Of a stretch of 64,000 nt of DNA, positions 43,443-52,386 are shown in pieces. The DNA is from an uncultured Lachnospiraceae bacterium. Its GTDB lineage: Bacteria; Bacillota; Clostridia; Lachnospirales; Lachnospiraceae. The stretch spans positions 20,266-84,265 of the forward strand of contig CALWLN010000070.1 in assembly GCA_944381535.1 (NCBI GenBank), read 5' to 3'. A model generated the notes under the pieces. It was not told the DNA's origin. It saw only the letters and a list, made by a program, of their open reading frames with translations, and ran no database searches. A program made the position numbers and the translations under genes. Position 1 is the stretch's first letter. Each line of letters begins with the position of its first letter.

Positions 43443-43751
43443 TTATAACTCCACGTCAATTACTTTATGTAAACCGGAAATCTGAAATATTTTCTGAATC
43501 TGCCGGTTTAAGTGAATGGCCCTTGTCCGTCCCCCCGCAAACCTCAGATTCCGGCACCGGCCCAGAATCACGCCGATGCCGGAGCTGTCCATAAAGACGG
43601 TATCCCGAAAATCGAATACCAGGCCCCGCACCGGGTAGCGGCCCATCAGCGCCTCCGTTTCCTGCTTTAACTGGCCGGAGGAATGATGATCCACCTCCCT
43701 TGGCATGCGAACGATCAACTGCCCGGTGGCCTGTTCAAATCTATGCTCCAT
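43443..43751 (-). CDS. spoIIAA: Anti-anti-sigma factor SpoIIAA
   Basis: A 102-aa STAS-domain protein with the phosphorylation site Ser57 in FMDSSGIGVILGR. When dephosphorylated it releases sigma-F from SpoIIAB. First gene of the spoIIA operon, ten bases before the spoIIAB ATG. A sigma-H promoter could not be assigned with confidence in the short upstream gap. Confidence 0.94.
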   Translation of the reverse strand: MEHRFEQATGQLIVRMPREVDHHSSGQLKQETEALMGRYPVRGLVFDFRDTVFMDSSGIGVILGRCRNLRFAGGRTRAIHLNRQIQKIFQISGLHKVIDVEL

Positions 43752-43774
43752 CTGTCATCTTCCTTTCTCCACGG

Positions 43775-43807
43775 AAAAAGACGCCCCCCTTATGGTTGAC
43801 GTCTTTT
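43775..43807 (-). terminator. Terminator between the TPR gene and spoIIAA
   Basis: On the minus strand AAAAGACG pairs with CGTCTTTTT across a 16-nt loop, right after the zinc-ribbon TPR gene and before spoIIAA. Confidence 0.65.
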
Positions 43808-43831
43808 GTGTGTTTTTTATAAATACCGGAG

Positions 43832-45247
43832 TTACTCCTGTGCGGTGTTCCCCGCTGTGTTCGTCCCTCCAAGCTCCTGCACGTATTGCTCCGCGGTTCT
43901 GGCCCGCTGGGTTCCGGGAACAATTTCCATCACCCGCTGATAATAGGTGACAGCCTGCTCGTTCTGCCCAAGCTGCCGGTAGGACTGAGCCAGGTAATAA
44001 ACCGCATAGCCATTTTCATAGGTCTCATCGGTATCTACCACCCGCTGGAGATTGTTAACAGCCTCTTGGTAATTGCCACTCTGGTAGGCTTCTTCTCCCT
44101 GCTGATATAAAATTCCGATATACTGCTGGTTCACCTGGGCGCTTAAATCCTGATAAATCTGTGCTGTCGTTCCGGTAAAGACCGACCCGTCGAGGCTCTC
44201 CAGGGTTGTGGCTGCTCCCGCCACGTCCCCGCTGACAAAAGCGCTATAGGCCGTCAATAGCTGCTCATACCTGCCAATGGTATCCTGAGTGCTGCTCTCG
44301 TTAGCCTCATACTCCGATATCTGGGTCTCCAGGTTGCTGACCTGCTCCTCCAGAGTATCGATGGTCTGGTTCCTGGCGCTGATGATATCGTTGGCCTCCC
44401 GCACCGCCTGGTTGCTCTCGCTGACCACGCTCTGACGCACACCGGGCACCACCAGAAACCAGGTAATCAGCACGCCAATCACCACGCCCACCACAATATT
44501 CAAGACAATGCTGAGGGCAGAATTATCCTTAAAAGCCACCGGGCGGATGATGGTCTCATTGCCGCTCTGGTAGGTCACCAGCTCCTCCTTCTCTTTCTCC
44601 TTCCGCTCACCCTTCCTGGTGTTCTGCTCCCCGTGCAGCTGACGGTTTACCTCTCTGAGATAACGAAGGGTAGTGGTGTTATTGGCATCAATTCTGCCCG
44701 CATTGCGCAGGGCCTTTTTCGCCAGATCATACTTACCTTCCTCCATGTATAAAAGGGCCAAAAGCTGATGTCCTTTCACCAGTCGGGGGTTCAAATTCAG
44801 CACCTTTTTCAGCTGAATCACCGCCAGATCCCTGCTGCCCTGTCTGCAGTACAGGAGAGCCTGATTATATTTCTTGATGGTCTGATTCAGGGAATCCAGC
44901 TTGTTTCCGTTGGACTGAACGGAAGAGAGATACCCTTCAGCCGGGTTCTCCTCCGGCTTTAAGCTTTTGCTGATGACCCACTCGCCGAGGGCGTCCACCG
45001 TCTCTCCCATCTCAAAGTAGACAAGTCCCAGGAGATTCCTGGCCGGTATATTCATTTTATAATATTTCAGGCTCCTTCTTAAAGCATCCGCCGCGCCGGA
45101 CAGGTCACGCACCTTGGCCCGTTCCAGTCCTTTATTATAATAATAATTGGAGCCATGTATAATTTTCTTATATATTTTTACATCCGCGCCGCAGGCCGGG
45201 CAATAGTCCTCCCGCCCCAGGGCCGCACCGCACTTATAACATTCCAT
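43832..45247 (-). CDS. Zinc-ribbon TPR membrane protein
   Basis: A 471-aa protein. Zinc ribbon CYKCG ... CPACG at 3-22, TPR repeats up to about 205 (LLGLVYFEMGETVDALGEW; LLALLYMEEGKYDLAKKALR), a basic linker, one membrane helix near 260-282, a coiled coil (TIDTLEEQVSNLETQISEYE) and further TPRs to the end (YYLAQSYRQLGQNEQAVTYY). TPRs on both sides of the membrane suggest a scaffold linking cytoplasmic and outer partners. The ATG at 45247 is chosen because it starts the ribbon. Probably co-transcribed with folC and the 47-aa gene. Function unknown. Confidence 0.78.
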   Translation of the reverse strand: MECYKCGAALGREDYCPACGADVKIYKKIIHGSNYYYNKGLERAKVRDLSGAADALRRSLKYYKMNIPARNLLGLVYFEMGETVDALGEWVISKSLKPEENPAEGYLSSVQSNGNKLDSLNQTIKKYNQALLYCRQGSRDLAVIQLKKVLNLNPRLVKGHQLLALLYMEEGKYDLAKKALRNAGRIDANNTTTLRYLREVNRQLHGEQNTRKGERKEKEKEELVTYQSGNETIIRPVAFKDNSALSIVLNIVVGVVIGVLITWFLVVPGVRQSVVSESNQAVREANDIISARNQTIDTLEEQVSNLETQISEYEANESSTQDTIGRYEQLLTAYSAFVSGDVAGAATTLESLDGSVFTGTTAQIYQDLSAQVNQQYIGILYQQGEEAYQSGNYQEAVNNLQRVVDTDETYENGYAVYYLAQSYRQLGQNEQAVTYYQRVMEIVPGTQRARTAEQYVQELGGTNTAGNTAQE

Positions 45248-45274
45248 CCATATATCCTTTCTGGTCCCGGGCAA

Positions 45275-45418
45275 TTACTGACTTTTTCTGACTTCCTTAA
45301 GCATTTCCTGCAAAATATCCGTCATGTCCGTCAGGTCATGATTATATATGGCTTCCTCTGCCTCTTCCACTTCCAGGCTGGGTTGAAATTTCTTTAATTC
45401 TTCTTCAAAATCAATCAT
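45275..45418 (-). CDS. 47-aa acidic small protein between folC and the TPR gene
   Basis: Begins MIDFEEELKKFQPSLEVEEA with AGGAGG upstream and overlaps the folC stop. Highly acidic and helical, no membrane segment. The good ribosome site and tight overlap support a real gene despite its size. No family recognised. Confidence 0.6.
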   Translation of the reverse strand: MIDFEEELKKFQPSLEVEEAEEAIYNHDLTDMTDILQEMLKEVRKSQ

Positions 45419-46715
45419 CCTTATAACCTCCTGCTATTTTCTTCAATTCCCCGACAAGATACAGAGAGCCTGCGCAAAACAGCTTCTGTCCCGGCTTCTT
45501 ATGGGCCAGAGCCGTAGAAAAGGCCTCCTGGGGTTCCTTTATAGCTGACACTTTTATGTTCGATTTTACTGCTTCCTTCACACGCTGCTTTAGCAGGGAC
45601 AGGGGCAATGCCCTGGGAGTACCGCTGATCTGGGTGAGAATGATTTCCTCCCAGCAGTCCTCCATAAGAATCAGATCCAGGACCTCCTGCTCCCGCTTTC
45701 CCTTCACCATGGAAAAGAGCAGAATGGACGGCTGAGACGCCATCTTACCGGCAGCCTGCAAAAAAGCCTGTATGCCGGACACATTATGGGCTCCGTCCAG
45801 ATACACCTCCGGGTACAATTCCTCCATCCTTCCCGGCCAGACGGTGTGCCAAAATCCGTCCCGAATGGTCTCATCCGTAATGGGAAAATGTTCCTTCAAC
45901 CGGTTGACCGCCGCCAGCGCCAGAGCGCCGTTCATAGCCTGATATTCCGCCGGAAAGGGAATCCGTACCCTAGTAACATCATACTGGCTCTCCATGGAAA
46001 AATCAAGGCATTTTCCATCGTTTAATAAAAACTTAATGTTCTCGGGAGAAATTTTTTCATAAGGAGCTCCCAGCGCCTCCGCAGCCTTTATTATCACCGT
46101 CTCCGCCCTCGGTTCACTTCCGTCGAAGATCACCGGCACACCGGGCTTTAAAATCCCCGCCTTTTCTCCCGCAATGGCCTCGATAGTGTCTCCTAAAATC
46201 TCCGTATGTTCCAGACTGATGGAGGTGATGATCGTAAGCAGAGGGTGTCTTACCACGTTGGTGGCATCCAACCGCCCTCCCAGTCCCGTCTCCAGCACTA
46301 CGCATTCCGCCTTCTGCCAGGCAAACAGCACCATGCCCAACGCAAAGATGTATTCAAAAAAGGTAGGGTGGGCAAAGCCCTCTTTCACCATGGTCTCCAC
46401 GACGCTTTGAACCTTTTGCTCCGCCTCCATGAATTGTTCTTTGGAGCAGGGCTCCCCATTTACGCGGAAGCGCTCCCGGATGCTTACAAGATGGGGGGAG
46501 GTAAACAGGCCGGTGCGGACGCCGCTTTCGGTCAGGACGCTGCTGATAAAAGCGCAGACGCTGCCCTTGCCGTTGCTGCCCGCCACATGGATCACCGGGA
46601 ACTGCTCCTGCGGGCTTCCCAGACGGCGCAGTAGCTCCCGGGTATGGTTGAGGTCGTTTTTCGTTGTAAATTTGGGTATATCAAGAATATGCGCTACCGT
46701 CTCTTCGTAAGTCAA
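45411..46715 (-). CDS. folC: Folylpolyglutamate / dihydrofolate synthase
   Basis: A 434-aa Mur-ligase-type enzyme adding glutamate to folates. The ATP loop VAGSNGKGSVCAF, TSPHLVSIRERF, the SISLEHTEILGDT region and YLDGAHNV are all present. I favour TTG at 46713-46715 (MTYEETV), which matches the family N-terminus; GTG 46727 is an alternative. Ribosome-site match is weak for either. The start lies right at a 19-bp inverted repeat whose partner is 180 bp upstream, so expression may depend on the orientation of that segment. Confidence 0.9.
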   Translation of the reverse strand: MTYEETVAHILDIPKFTTKNDLNHTRELLRRLGSPQEQFPVIHVAGSNGKGSVCAFISSVLTESGVRTGLFTSPHLVSIRERFRVNGEPCSKEQFMEAEQKVQSVVETMVKEGFAHPTFFEYIFALGMVLFAWQKAECVVLETGLGGRLDATNVVRHPLLTIITSISLEHTEILGDTIEAIAGEKAGILKPGVPVIFDGSEPRAETVIIKAAEALGAPYEKISPENIKFLLNDGKCLDFSMESQYDVTRVRIPFPAEYQAMNGALALAAVNRLKEHFPITDETIRDGFWHTVWPGRMEELYPEVYLDGAHNVSGIQAFLQAAGKMASQPSILLFSMVKGKREQEVLDLILMEDCWEEIILTQISGTPRALPLSLLKQRVKEAVKSNIKVSAIKEPQEAFSTALAHKKPGQKLFCAGSLYLVGELKKIAGGYKDD

Positions 46716-46845
46716 AAAAATCACCACTCTATTATTTTTATAGGAAACGTCATAAATGTTTTCTTTATGACGTTTCCTGCGCCGATTTTTGCTGCGTGTA
46801 AACGCAGAATTTTCCTCACAAAAATCGTGCGCATCCCCCGGAGGG

Positions 46846-46883
46846 CTATAGTAAACGGCAAATTTATTTGTCGTTTACTATAG
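46846..46883. repeat. Dispersed palindromic repeat A, copy 3
   Basis: CTATAGTAAACGGCAAATT on the left, mirrored by CGTTTACTATAG on the right; the same unit as at 13825-13862 and 25353-25388. Copy 1 also shares the preceding CGGAGGG. Confidence 0.8.
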
Positions 46884-46902
46884 TACCTTTATCCATTATA
46901 AT
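46874..46902 (+). promoter_or_regulatory. Promoter inside the inverted-repeat segment, pointing away from folC
   Basis: TTTACT (46874-46879), 17-bp spacer, TATAAT (46897-46902). It reads rightward, into the 3' side of valS where no plus-strand gene is seen. If the segment flipped, it would end directly at the folC ribosome site. Confidence 0.6.
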
Positions 46903-47049
46903 AGAGTGGTGATTTTATGCAAGAATTTTTTAGCGGAAACGGGATATTTTCACCGCAAAAGGTGTGAAAATACGACATTTGAGTATGGAAACGTATGACA
47001 TGCCTGCCACCTTATCCCCTGCTGTCTTTCCCGAAAATCGATTGTATTT

Positions 47050-49788
47050 CTATTTCAACTGTTCCAGCCGCTGGCAGACCTGAGCCATCATCTGCTGATA
47101 CTTGGCCAGCTTTTCCTTTTCCTCCTGGATTTTGCTCTCGGGAGCTCTGCTGATGAACTTCTCGTTGTTCAGCATGCCGTTAGAGCGGGCCAGTTCTTTT
47201 TCAAGACGCTCTTTTTCTTTCGTCAGGCGTTCCCGTTCTTTTTCAAAATCCACCAGGTCCTCCAGAGGAATATAGAGAACAGCCGCGCCTGTCACTGCGG
47301 AGACAGCGTCCTGCGCAATACCGGTTTTATCCTTCTGTACCTGTACCTGGCTTGCGCCCATAAGGCCTGCATAGGTACTCTCCAGAGTCCGGAAGGTCTC
47401 CGCATGCCCGGCCTCCTCACAGACAACGTAAATGTGCGCCTTTTTGCTGGGGGGAACATCCATCTCGGAGCGCAGATTACGCACAGCGCGGACCGCCTCC
47501 TTGACAATGTCTATCATTTCCTCCTCCCTGGGATAATTTCTGCTCTCCATATACACCGGCCAGTCAGAAAGCATAACTGTTTCCTCTTTCCTGCCGGATG
47601 GCATACAGGTATCCCCGGAGGGGGTTTCCTCTTTTCTGCCGAATGGCATACAGGTATCCCCGGAGGGGGCCTCTTCTTCAGACTGTAGAGTACAGAAAAT
47701 CTCCTCGGTGATAAAAGGCATGAAGGGGTGCAGCAGCTTCAAGGCCTGAATCAGCACGGTCTTTAAGGTCCAGAGGGCCGCGTTGGCGGAAGCGGGATTC
47801 TCCTCCTTCTTGTAGGTGCGTGTCTTGGCCATCTCGATGTACCAGTCACAGAATTCATCCCAGATGAAGTCATAAACCTTCTGTACCGCGATTCCCAGTT
47901 CAAACTTATCCATGTTCTCGGTTACATCTTTTGCCAACGTGTTGGCCTTAGAGAGTATCCACTTGTCGGCGGCCTCCAGGTCGGACTCTTCCGGCTCCGT
48001 CACGGTCATGCCCTCAAGGTTCATCAGAATAAAGCGGGAGGCGTTCCACACCTTGTTGGCAAAATTGCGGCTGGCCTCCACCCGCTCCCAGTAGAAGCGC
48101 ATATCGTTGCCCGGAGCATTTCCGGTAATCAGTGTAAGCCGCAGGGCGTCGGCGCCATATTTGTCAATCACCTCCAGAGGGTCAATGCCGTTTCCTAAGG
48201 ATTTGCTCATCTTACGGCCCTGGGAGTCGCGCACCAGGCCGTGGAACAGAACCGTATGGAATGGCGCCTCTCCCATCTGCTCATAGCCGGAGAAAATCAT
48301 GCGGATAACCCAGAAGAAAATAATATCATATCCGGTCACCAGCACGTCATTGGGATAAAAATAGTCCAGATCCTCGGTCTTATCCGGCCAGCCCAGTGTG
48401 GAGAAAGGCCACAGAGCGGAGGAAAACCAGGTGTCTAAGGTATCCTCGTCCTGAGTCATGGTGGTACAGCCGCATTTGGGGCATTTGCCCGGATTCTCCC
48501 TGGCTACCACCATTTCCCCGCAATCTGCGCAGTAGTAGGCGGGAATGCGGTGTCCCCACCAAAGCTGCCGGGAAATACACCAGTCCCGGATGTTGTCGGT
48601 CCAGTTGAAGTAAATCTTCTCCATGCGCTCCGGCAGCAGCTTGATCTGACCATTTTTTACGCCCTCCACAGCGGGCTTGATGAGCTCGTCCATTTTCACG
48701 AACCACTGCTGCTTAACCAAAGGTTCCACCGTGGTCTTGCACCGGTCATGGGTGCCTACGTTGTGGGCGTGTGGAACGATTTTTACCAAAAGTCCCTGTT
48801 CCTTTAAATCCTCCACGATTCTGGCTCTGGCCTCGTAGCGGTCCATGCCCTCATATTTACCGCCGTTCTGGTTGATGGTGGCGTCGTCGTTCATCACGTT
48901 GATTTCCGGCAGGTTATGGCGTTTCCCCACCTCGAAATCGTTGGGATCGTGGGCCGGGGTAATTTTCACGCAGCCAGTCCCAAATTCCTTGTCCACGTAG
49001 TGGTCGGCAATGACCGGGATTTCCCGGCCCACCAGGGGAAGAATCAAGGTCTTTCCAATCAAATCCTGATAGCGCTCGTCCTCAGGGTTTACAGCCACCG
49101 CAGTATCGCCCAGAAGGGTTTCGGGACGGGTGGTTGCGATCTCCACGAAACGGCCCTCTTCCCCTTTCACCGGATAATTGATATGCCAGAAGCATCCTTC
49201 CTGCTCTTCATGCTCCACCTCGGCATCGGAGATGGAGGTCTTACATACGGGACACCAGTTGATGATACGGGAGCCCTTGTAAATCAATCCCTTTTCATAG
49301 AGCTTGATAAATACCTCCTGTACGGCTTTGGAGCAGCCTTCGTCCATGGTGAACCGTTCCCGGTCCCAGTCGGCGGAGGAACCCAGCTTCTTCAACTGGT
49401 TGATGATGCGGCCACCGTATTCTTCCTTCCATTCCCAGGCTTTCTTCAGGAAGCCTTCCCGGCCCAGTTCCTTTTTGTCGATACCCTGTTCCTTTAATGC
49501 CTCGGTGACCTTAACCTCCGTGGCGATGGAGGCGTGGTCGGTGCCGGGCTGCCAGAGGGCATTGTAACCCTGCATGCGTTTGTAGCGGATTAAAATATCC
49601 TGCATGGTGTTGTCCAGGGCATGGCCCATATGAAGCTGCCCCGTGATGTTGGGCGGGGGCATCACAATGGTGAAAGGCTTTCGTGTGCGGTCTACCTCGG
49701 CGTGGAAATATTTGTTGTCCTCCCATTTCTTGTAGAGGCGGTCCTCCAGGCCCTTGGGGTCGTAGGTCTTGGCCAGTTCTTTTTTCAT
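47050..49788 (-). CDS. valS: Valyl-tRNA synthetase with tandem insertion
   Basis: A 912-aa class I synthetase. HIGH motif in [14 protein letters not shown], the editing domain with [17 protein letters not shown] in [14 protein letters not shown], the anticodon-binding domain and the C-terminal coiled coil. ATG 49788 has AAGGAGA. An in-frame tandem pair of 15-residue units ([14 protein letters not shown]-like) interrupts the anticodon-binding domain near residues 705-735; the DNA copies at 47579-47623 and 47624-47668 differ at two of 45 positions. A T-box leader controls the gene. Confidence 0.96.
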   Translation of the reverse strand: MKKELAKTYDPKGLEDRLYKKWEDNKYFHAEVDRTRKPFTIVMPPPNITGQLHMGHALDNTMQDILIRYKRMQGYNALWQPGTDHASIATEVKVTEALKEQGIDKKELGREGFLKKAWEWKEEYGGRIINQLKKLGSSADWDRERFTMDEGCSKAVQEVFIKLYEKGLIYKGSRIINWCPVCKTSISDAEVEHEEQEGCFWHINYPVKGEEGRFVEIATTRPETLLGDTAVAVNPEDERYQDLIGKTLILPLVGREIPVIADHYVDKEFGTGCVKITPAHDPNDFEVGKRHNLPEINVMNDDATINQNGGKYEGMDRYEARARIVEDLKEQGLLVKIVPHAHNVGTHDRCKTTVEPLVKQQWFVKMDELIKPAVEGVKNGQIKLLPERMEKIYFNWTDNIRDWCISRQLWWGHRIPAYYCADCGEMVVARENPGKCPKCGCTTMTQDEDTLDTWFSSALWPFSTLGWPDKTEDLDYFYPNDVLVTGYDIIFFWVIRMIFSGYEQMGEAPFHTVLFHGLVRDSQGRKMSKSLGNGIDPLEVIDKYGADALRLTLITGNAPGNDMRFYWERVEASRNFANKVWNASRFILMNLEGMTVTEPEESDLEAADKWILSKANTLAKDVTENMDKFELGIAVQKVYDFIWDEFCDWYIEMAKTRTYKKEENPASANAALWTLKTVLIQALKLLHPFMPFITEEIFCTLQSEEEAPSGDTCMPFGRKEETPSGDTCMPSGRKEETVMLSDWPVYMESRNYPREEEMIDIVKEAVRAVRNLRSEMDVPPSKKAHIYVVCEEAGHAETFRTLESTYAGLMGASQVQVQKDKTGIAQDAVSAVTGAAVLYIPLEDLVDFEKERERLTKEKERLEKELARSNGMLNNEKFISRAPESKIQEEKEKLAKYQQMMAQVCQRLEQLK
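47579..47668. repeat. 45-bp tandem duplication within valS
   Basis: Two adjacent 45-bp units, 43 of 45 bases identical, containing CCCCGGAGGGG-like sequence. They keep the valS frame and add 30 residues. Confidence 0.85.
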
Positions 49789-49915
49789 GATCTTAATCTC
49801 CTTTTTGGGGTGAAAGCAGCGATATAGAGGAAGCAGCAAACAGGTTTCCGCCTGTAAAACCAGGGCACCGCCAGACCTATCTTTTTAATTCATGTTCGGA
49901 GAATTTTGAATTAAA

Positions 49916-50236
49916 AAGCCCTTTGCAGCAAAAGCTGCAAAGGGCGTGTCAGCGCGGTACCACCTTTGTTGCAGAAGCGTTTTCACGGCTTCTGCCTCTC
50001 ATTGGCCCTTAACGGGGGCAAAACGTGACCTTCTACTGAAAAGTTCCTTATCTCACGCTCCTTCCCTGTGAGGGAATTCCTTCGTTGCGCAAAAACTTTC
50101 GTTCAGACGTCCGGTTCAAAAGCTACCTTCCACAATTCCTTCTTGAAACGGTCTTACAGCCAGTGGACCGCTCTCTCTGGCAAGGGTGATTGTGTACTCC
50201 TCTCTCTCACTACCTTTTTCTTATAAGCTTCTTATG
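49916..50236 (-). ncRNA. T-box riboswitch leader of valS
   Basis: The conserved T-box AAGGTGGTACCGCG is on the minus strand at 49953-49966. It is followed by the terminator GCCCTTTGCAGC - GCTGCAAAGGGC with a T-run (49911-49945). Upstream (to about 50210) is the long stem I region. It senses uncharged tRNA: T-box pairing with the tRNA end favours the antiterminator. A GUA valine triplet at 50124-50126 is a possible specifier codon; I could not fold stem I to confirm. Confidence 0.9.
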
Positions 50237-50242
50237 AAGTAT

Positions 50243-50271
50243 ATATTAGTGAATATCCGGCAGGTTGTCAA
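50243..50271 (-). promoter_or_regulatory. valS promoter
   Basis: Minus-strand TTGACA (50266-50271), 17-bp spacer, TAATAT (50243-50248). The -35 box overlaps the stop codon of the dehydrogenase gene upstream. Confidence 0.7.
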
Positions 50272-51374
50272 GAGGAAACCAATAATGTTTTCTGATTCTT
50301 TCCTGCCTCCGCATCCTGAAAAGCTTGATTTATTTCTTCTACCTTATAACAACGGGCTGTTTGTAAAATAGTTTCATGAAAGTGAGGGTTCTCTTCCAAA
50401 AATTTCAAGTATGCATGCACATCAGAAATAGAATACTGTGAGGAGCCGATAATATGCAATGCGTTAAACGTAATCAACTGAGGCTGTATTTCAACACCGC
50501 CACTATTTGAATACTGTCCCGGTATCAGATAAAGCCCCCTATTTCTTAGCAGACTCATTCCCTGCGCAACTGCAATCGGTGCACCGGATGCCTCAAACAC
50601 AAGATCCGCTCCCATATCATTATTTAATTCATGAATGTGATGACAGATATTCTCCATCCCCAGTTTATGAATACTTAAAACCTCCGTTGCTCCCAGTTTT
50701 TTCGCAAGTTCCGCCTTTTCCGGTCTGCGTTCTGTATCAGGCACAAGCACGATAACATTCGGAATACCCAAAGATGACAGATACATAATTGCAAAAAGAG
50801 CTACCGGTCCTGCCCCCTGTACTACAGCCACGTTGGCTCTTTCCACATGCTCGTTTGCGTCTTTTGCCAAACGAAATGCGTGCAAAGTAGTAGGGCCGGC
50901 ACAAGAAAAAATACTTGTCATCTTTGCATCCAGAGTGTCCGGAATCTTCACCAAATTGGAAACCGGCGAATAATTATACTCTCCATACCCACCATAGAAA
51001 TGAGGCGCAACCTCTACGTTACCACCATTTGTAACACTCATATGCACGCAATTGGCGTCATCGCCATTCTGGCATAGAAGGCATTCCCCGCAGGGACACG
51101 CAATATCTACTATCACTCTGTCGCCAATTTTAATCCCGCTTTCCACGCTGTCTTTTTCTGAAATGTTAACAACTTCACCTACGAATTCATGACCAATCGT
51201 TGCCGGAAGCGCTACCGGAATTTTCCCGCGATGAATATGGATATCTGTTCCGCACACGCCACTGGCAATTAACTTCATCTGAGCCATACCTTCTTCCGGT
51301 ATCGTCAACGGATACTCACGAATTTCAAAAGGCTCATTTATTCCGACCATTACTGCTACTTTTGCTGTTTCCAT
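50268..51374 (-). CDS. Zinc-dependent medium-chain alcohol dehydrogenase
   Basis: A 368-aa MDR-family dehydrogenase of the sorbitol/threonine dehydrogenase type. Catalytic zinc region SGVCGTDIH and GHEFVGEV, structural zinc cysteines in CPCGECLLCQNGDDANC, and the nucleotide motif VVQGAGPVALFA. It overlaps the SGNH hydrolase gene by 19 bp and is last in the glycyl radical enzyme operon. Likely reduces an aldehyde or oxidises a polyol in that pathway; the substrate is not known. Confidence 0.88.
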   Translation of the reverse strand: METAKVAVMVGINEPFEIREYPLTIPEEGMAQMKLIASGVCGTDIHIHRGKIPVALPATIGHEFVGEVVNISEKDSVESGIKIGDRVIVDIACPCGECLLCQNGDDANCVHMSVTNGGNVEVAPHFYGGYGEYNYSPVSNLVKIPDTLDAKMTSIFSCAGPTTLHAFRLAKDANEHVERANVAVVQGAGPVALFAIMYLSSLGIPNVIVLVPDTERRPEKAELAKKLGATEVLSIHKLGMENICHHIHELNNDMGADLVFEASGAPIAVAQGMSLLRNRGLYLIPGQYSNSGGVEIQPQLITFNALHIIGSSQYSISDVHAYLKFLEENPHFHETILQTARCYKVEEINQAFQDAEAGKNQKTLLVSS

Positions 51375-52372
51375 TTTGCATTTCCTCCTGAATTTTTTAT
51401 TTCTGGCAGAATAACCTGCCTGATCAATTCTGCATAAATCGCATGCCCGCGTTCATTTGGATGCCAGTTATCATCAAAGAAATAGGTCCATGCTGTTTTT
51501 TCATCAAGACCATTCAGACAAAGACTCATAATTGTATTGGCATCGCATATTTTAATATCCGCATCAACTGCCGCTTTCCTGCTCATCTCCACATAAGCAC
51601 TATATGGCACAGGATTTTCATCTAAAATCTCGTGTCCAAGTATTGGCGAAACTGTCAGAAGCAATACTTTTGCTCCAAGCGATTTATAACGTTCAAGCAA
51701 TTCCGCAAGATTCTGCCGATACTCCTCCAACGTCTCCCCTGTTAACCAATCATTAATCGTATGTGCTTCCGCAATTACGATAGCCGGCTCCACCTGTGCA
51801 ACATGATCGCTCCAAAATTCCTCATAATACCGTTTAGCCGGACAGCTTCCTACACCACTGTTCATGACTGCACACGCACCGCCATAACTTTCCACTTTAT
51901 AAAGCAACACCTTCCCTTCCACTGCCCGGATAGATACTGTATGCTTTCCTTCTTCAACCAAGAACGTAAACAAACGATACACATTTTCACTCTGAGCAGC
52001 ACCCAACTGCGGCACGTCTCTGGGTACCTGATCGATAAGTATTTCCGGTCTCATAATACAATCGCTTAATTGTACCTCTAAACGCAGCACACTGCCTTCA
52101 AAAATAATTTCAATTCCCTCATTTTCAATCACTGCACAGGGTTTAGCATACTTTACTTGATAAATATTGGCTATATCCTGTGCATACAATTCTTGCGAAT
52201 AAGAATCTGTTATGTTTTCCACTACTCTTCTTAAAACATTTACATAACCATTGCTTTTGAAACTGGCCAGGCGCAAATCTCCGGCAACTACCGGTGGATC
52301 AAATTCCTCCAAAATTCCCGGAACCCCCTGCCCCCAAGTATGTGAATCTCCCGTGCATAAAATACGAATCAT
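51356..52372 (-). CDS. SGNH/GDSL-family hydrolase, two-domain
   Basis: A 338-aa esterase-type protein without a signal peptide. Block I lies in CTGDSHTWGQG at the start, a beta-rich domain is inserted at about 60-165, Asn in EAHTIND, and the Asp/His pair in DDNWHPNERGH near the C-terminus. It may remove an acyl group from the imported substrate. The gene lies 14 bp after the activase gene and overlaps the dehydrogenase. Confidence 0.8.
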   Translation of the reverse strand: MIRILCTGDSHTWGQGVPGILEEFDPPVVAGDLRLASFKSNGYVNVLRRVVENITDSYSQELYAQDIANIYQVKYAKPCAVIENEGIEIIFEGSVLRLEVQLSDCIMRPEILIDQVPRDVPQLGAAQSENVYRLFTFLVEEGKHTVSIRAVEGKVLLYKVESYGGACAVMNSGVGSCPAKRYYEEFWSDHVAQVEPAIVIAEAHTINDWLTGETLEEYRQNLAELLERYKSLGAKVLLLTVSPILGHEILDENPVPYSAYVEMSRKAAVDADIKICDANTIMSLCLNGLDEKTAWTYFFDDNWHPNERGHAIYAELIRQVILPEIKNSGGNAKWKQQK

Positions 52373-52386
52373 CCTCCGCCTCCATT

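Larger units (their letters stand above)
46717..46916. other. 200-bp segment with perfect 19-bp terminal inverted repeats (candidate invertible promoter)
   Basis: The left repeat (46717-46735) AAAATCACCACTCTATTAT is exactly the reverse complement of 46898-46916. Between them lie a perfect 15-bp-stem hairpin (46742-46756 / 46764-46778), a second imperfect nested palindrome (about 46780-46832), palindromic repeat A (46846-46883) and a plus-strand promoter ending at the right repeat. The left repeat covers the folC leader. No protein-coding gene is present in the 46717-47049 gap. Confidence 0.7.

Noticed and set aside
13825-46883. Repeats A considered as CRISPR units
   Set aside because: Only three copies, kilobases apart, with no regular spacers and no cas genes.
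46917-46967. A 16-codon plus-strand frame starting ATG right after the right inverted repeat
   Set aside because: It copies the folC leader arrangement but is too short and lacks similarity. It is most likely an effect of the inverted repeat rather than a gene.
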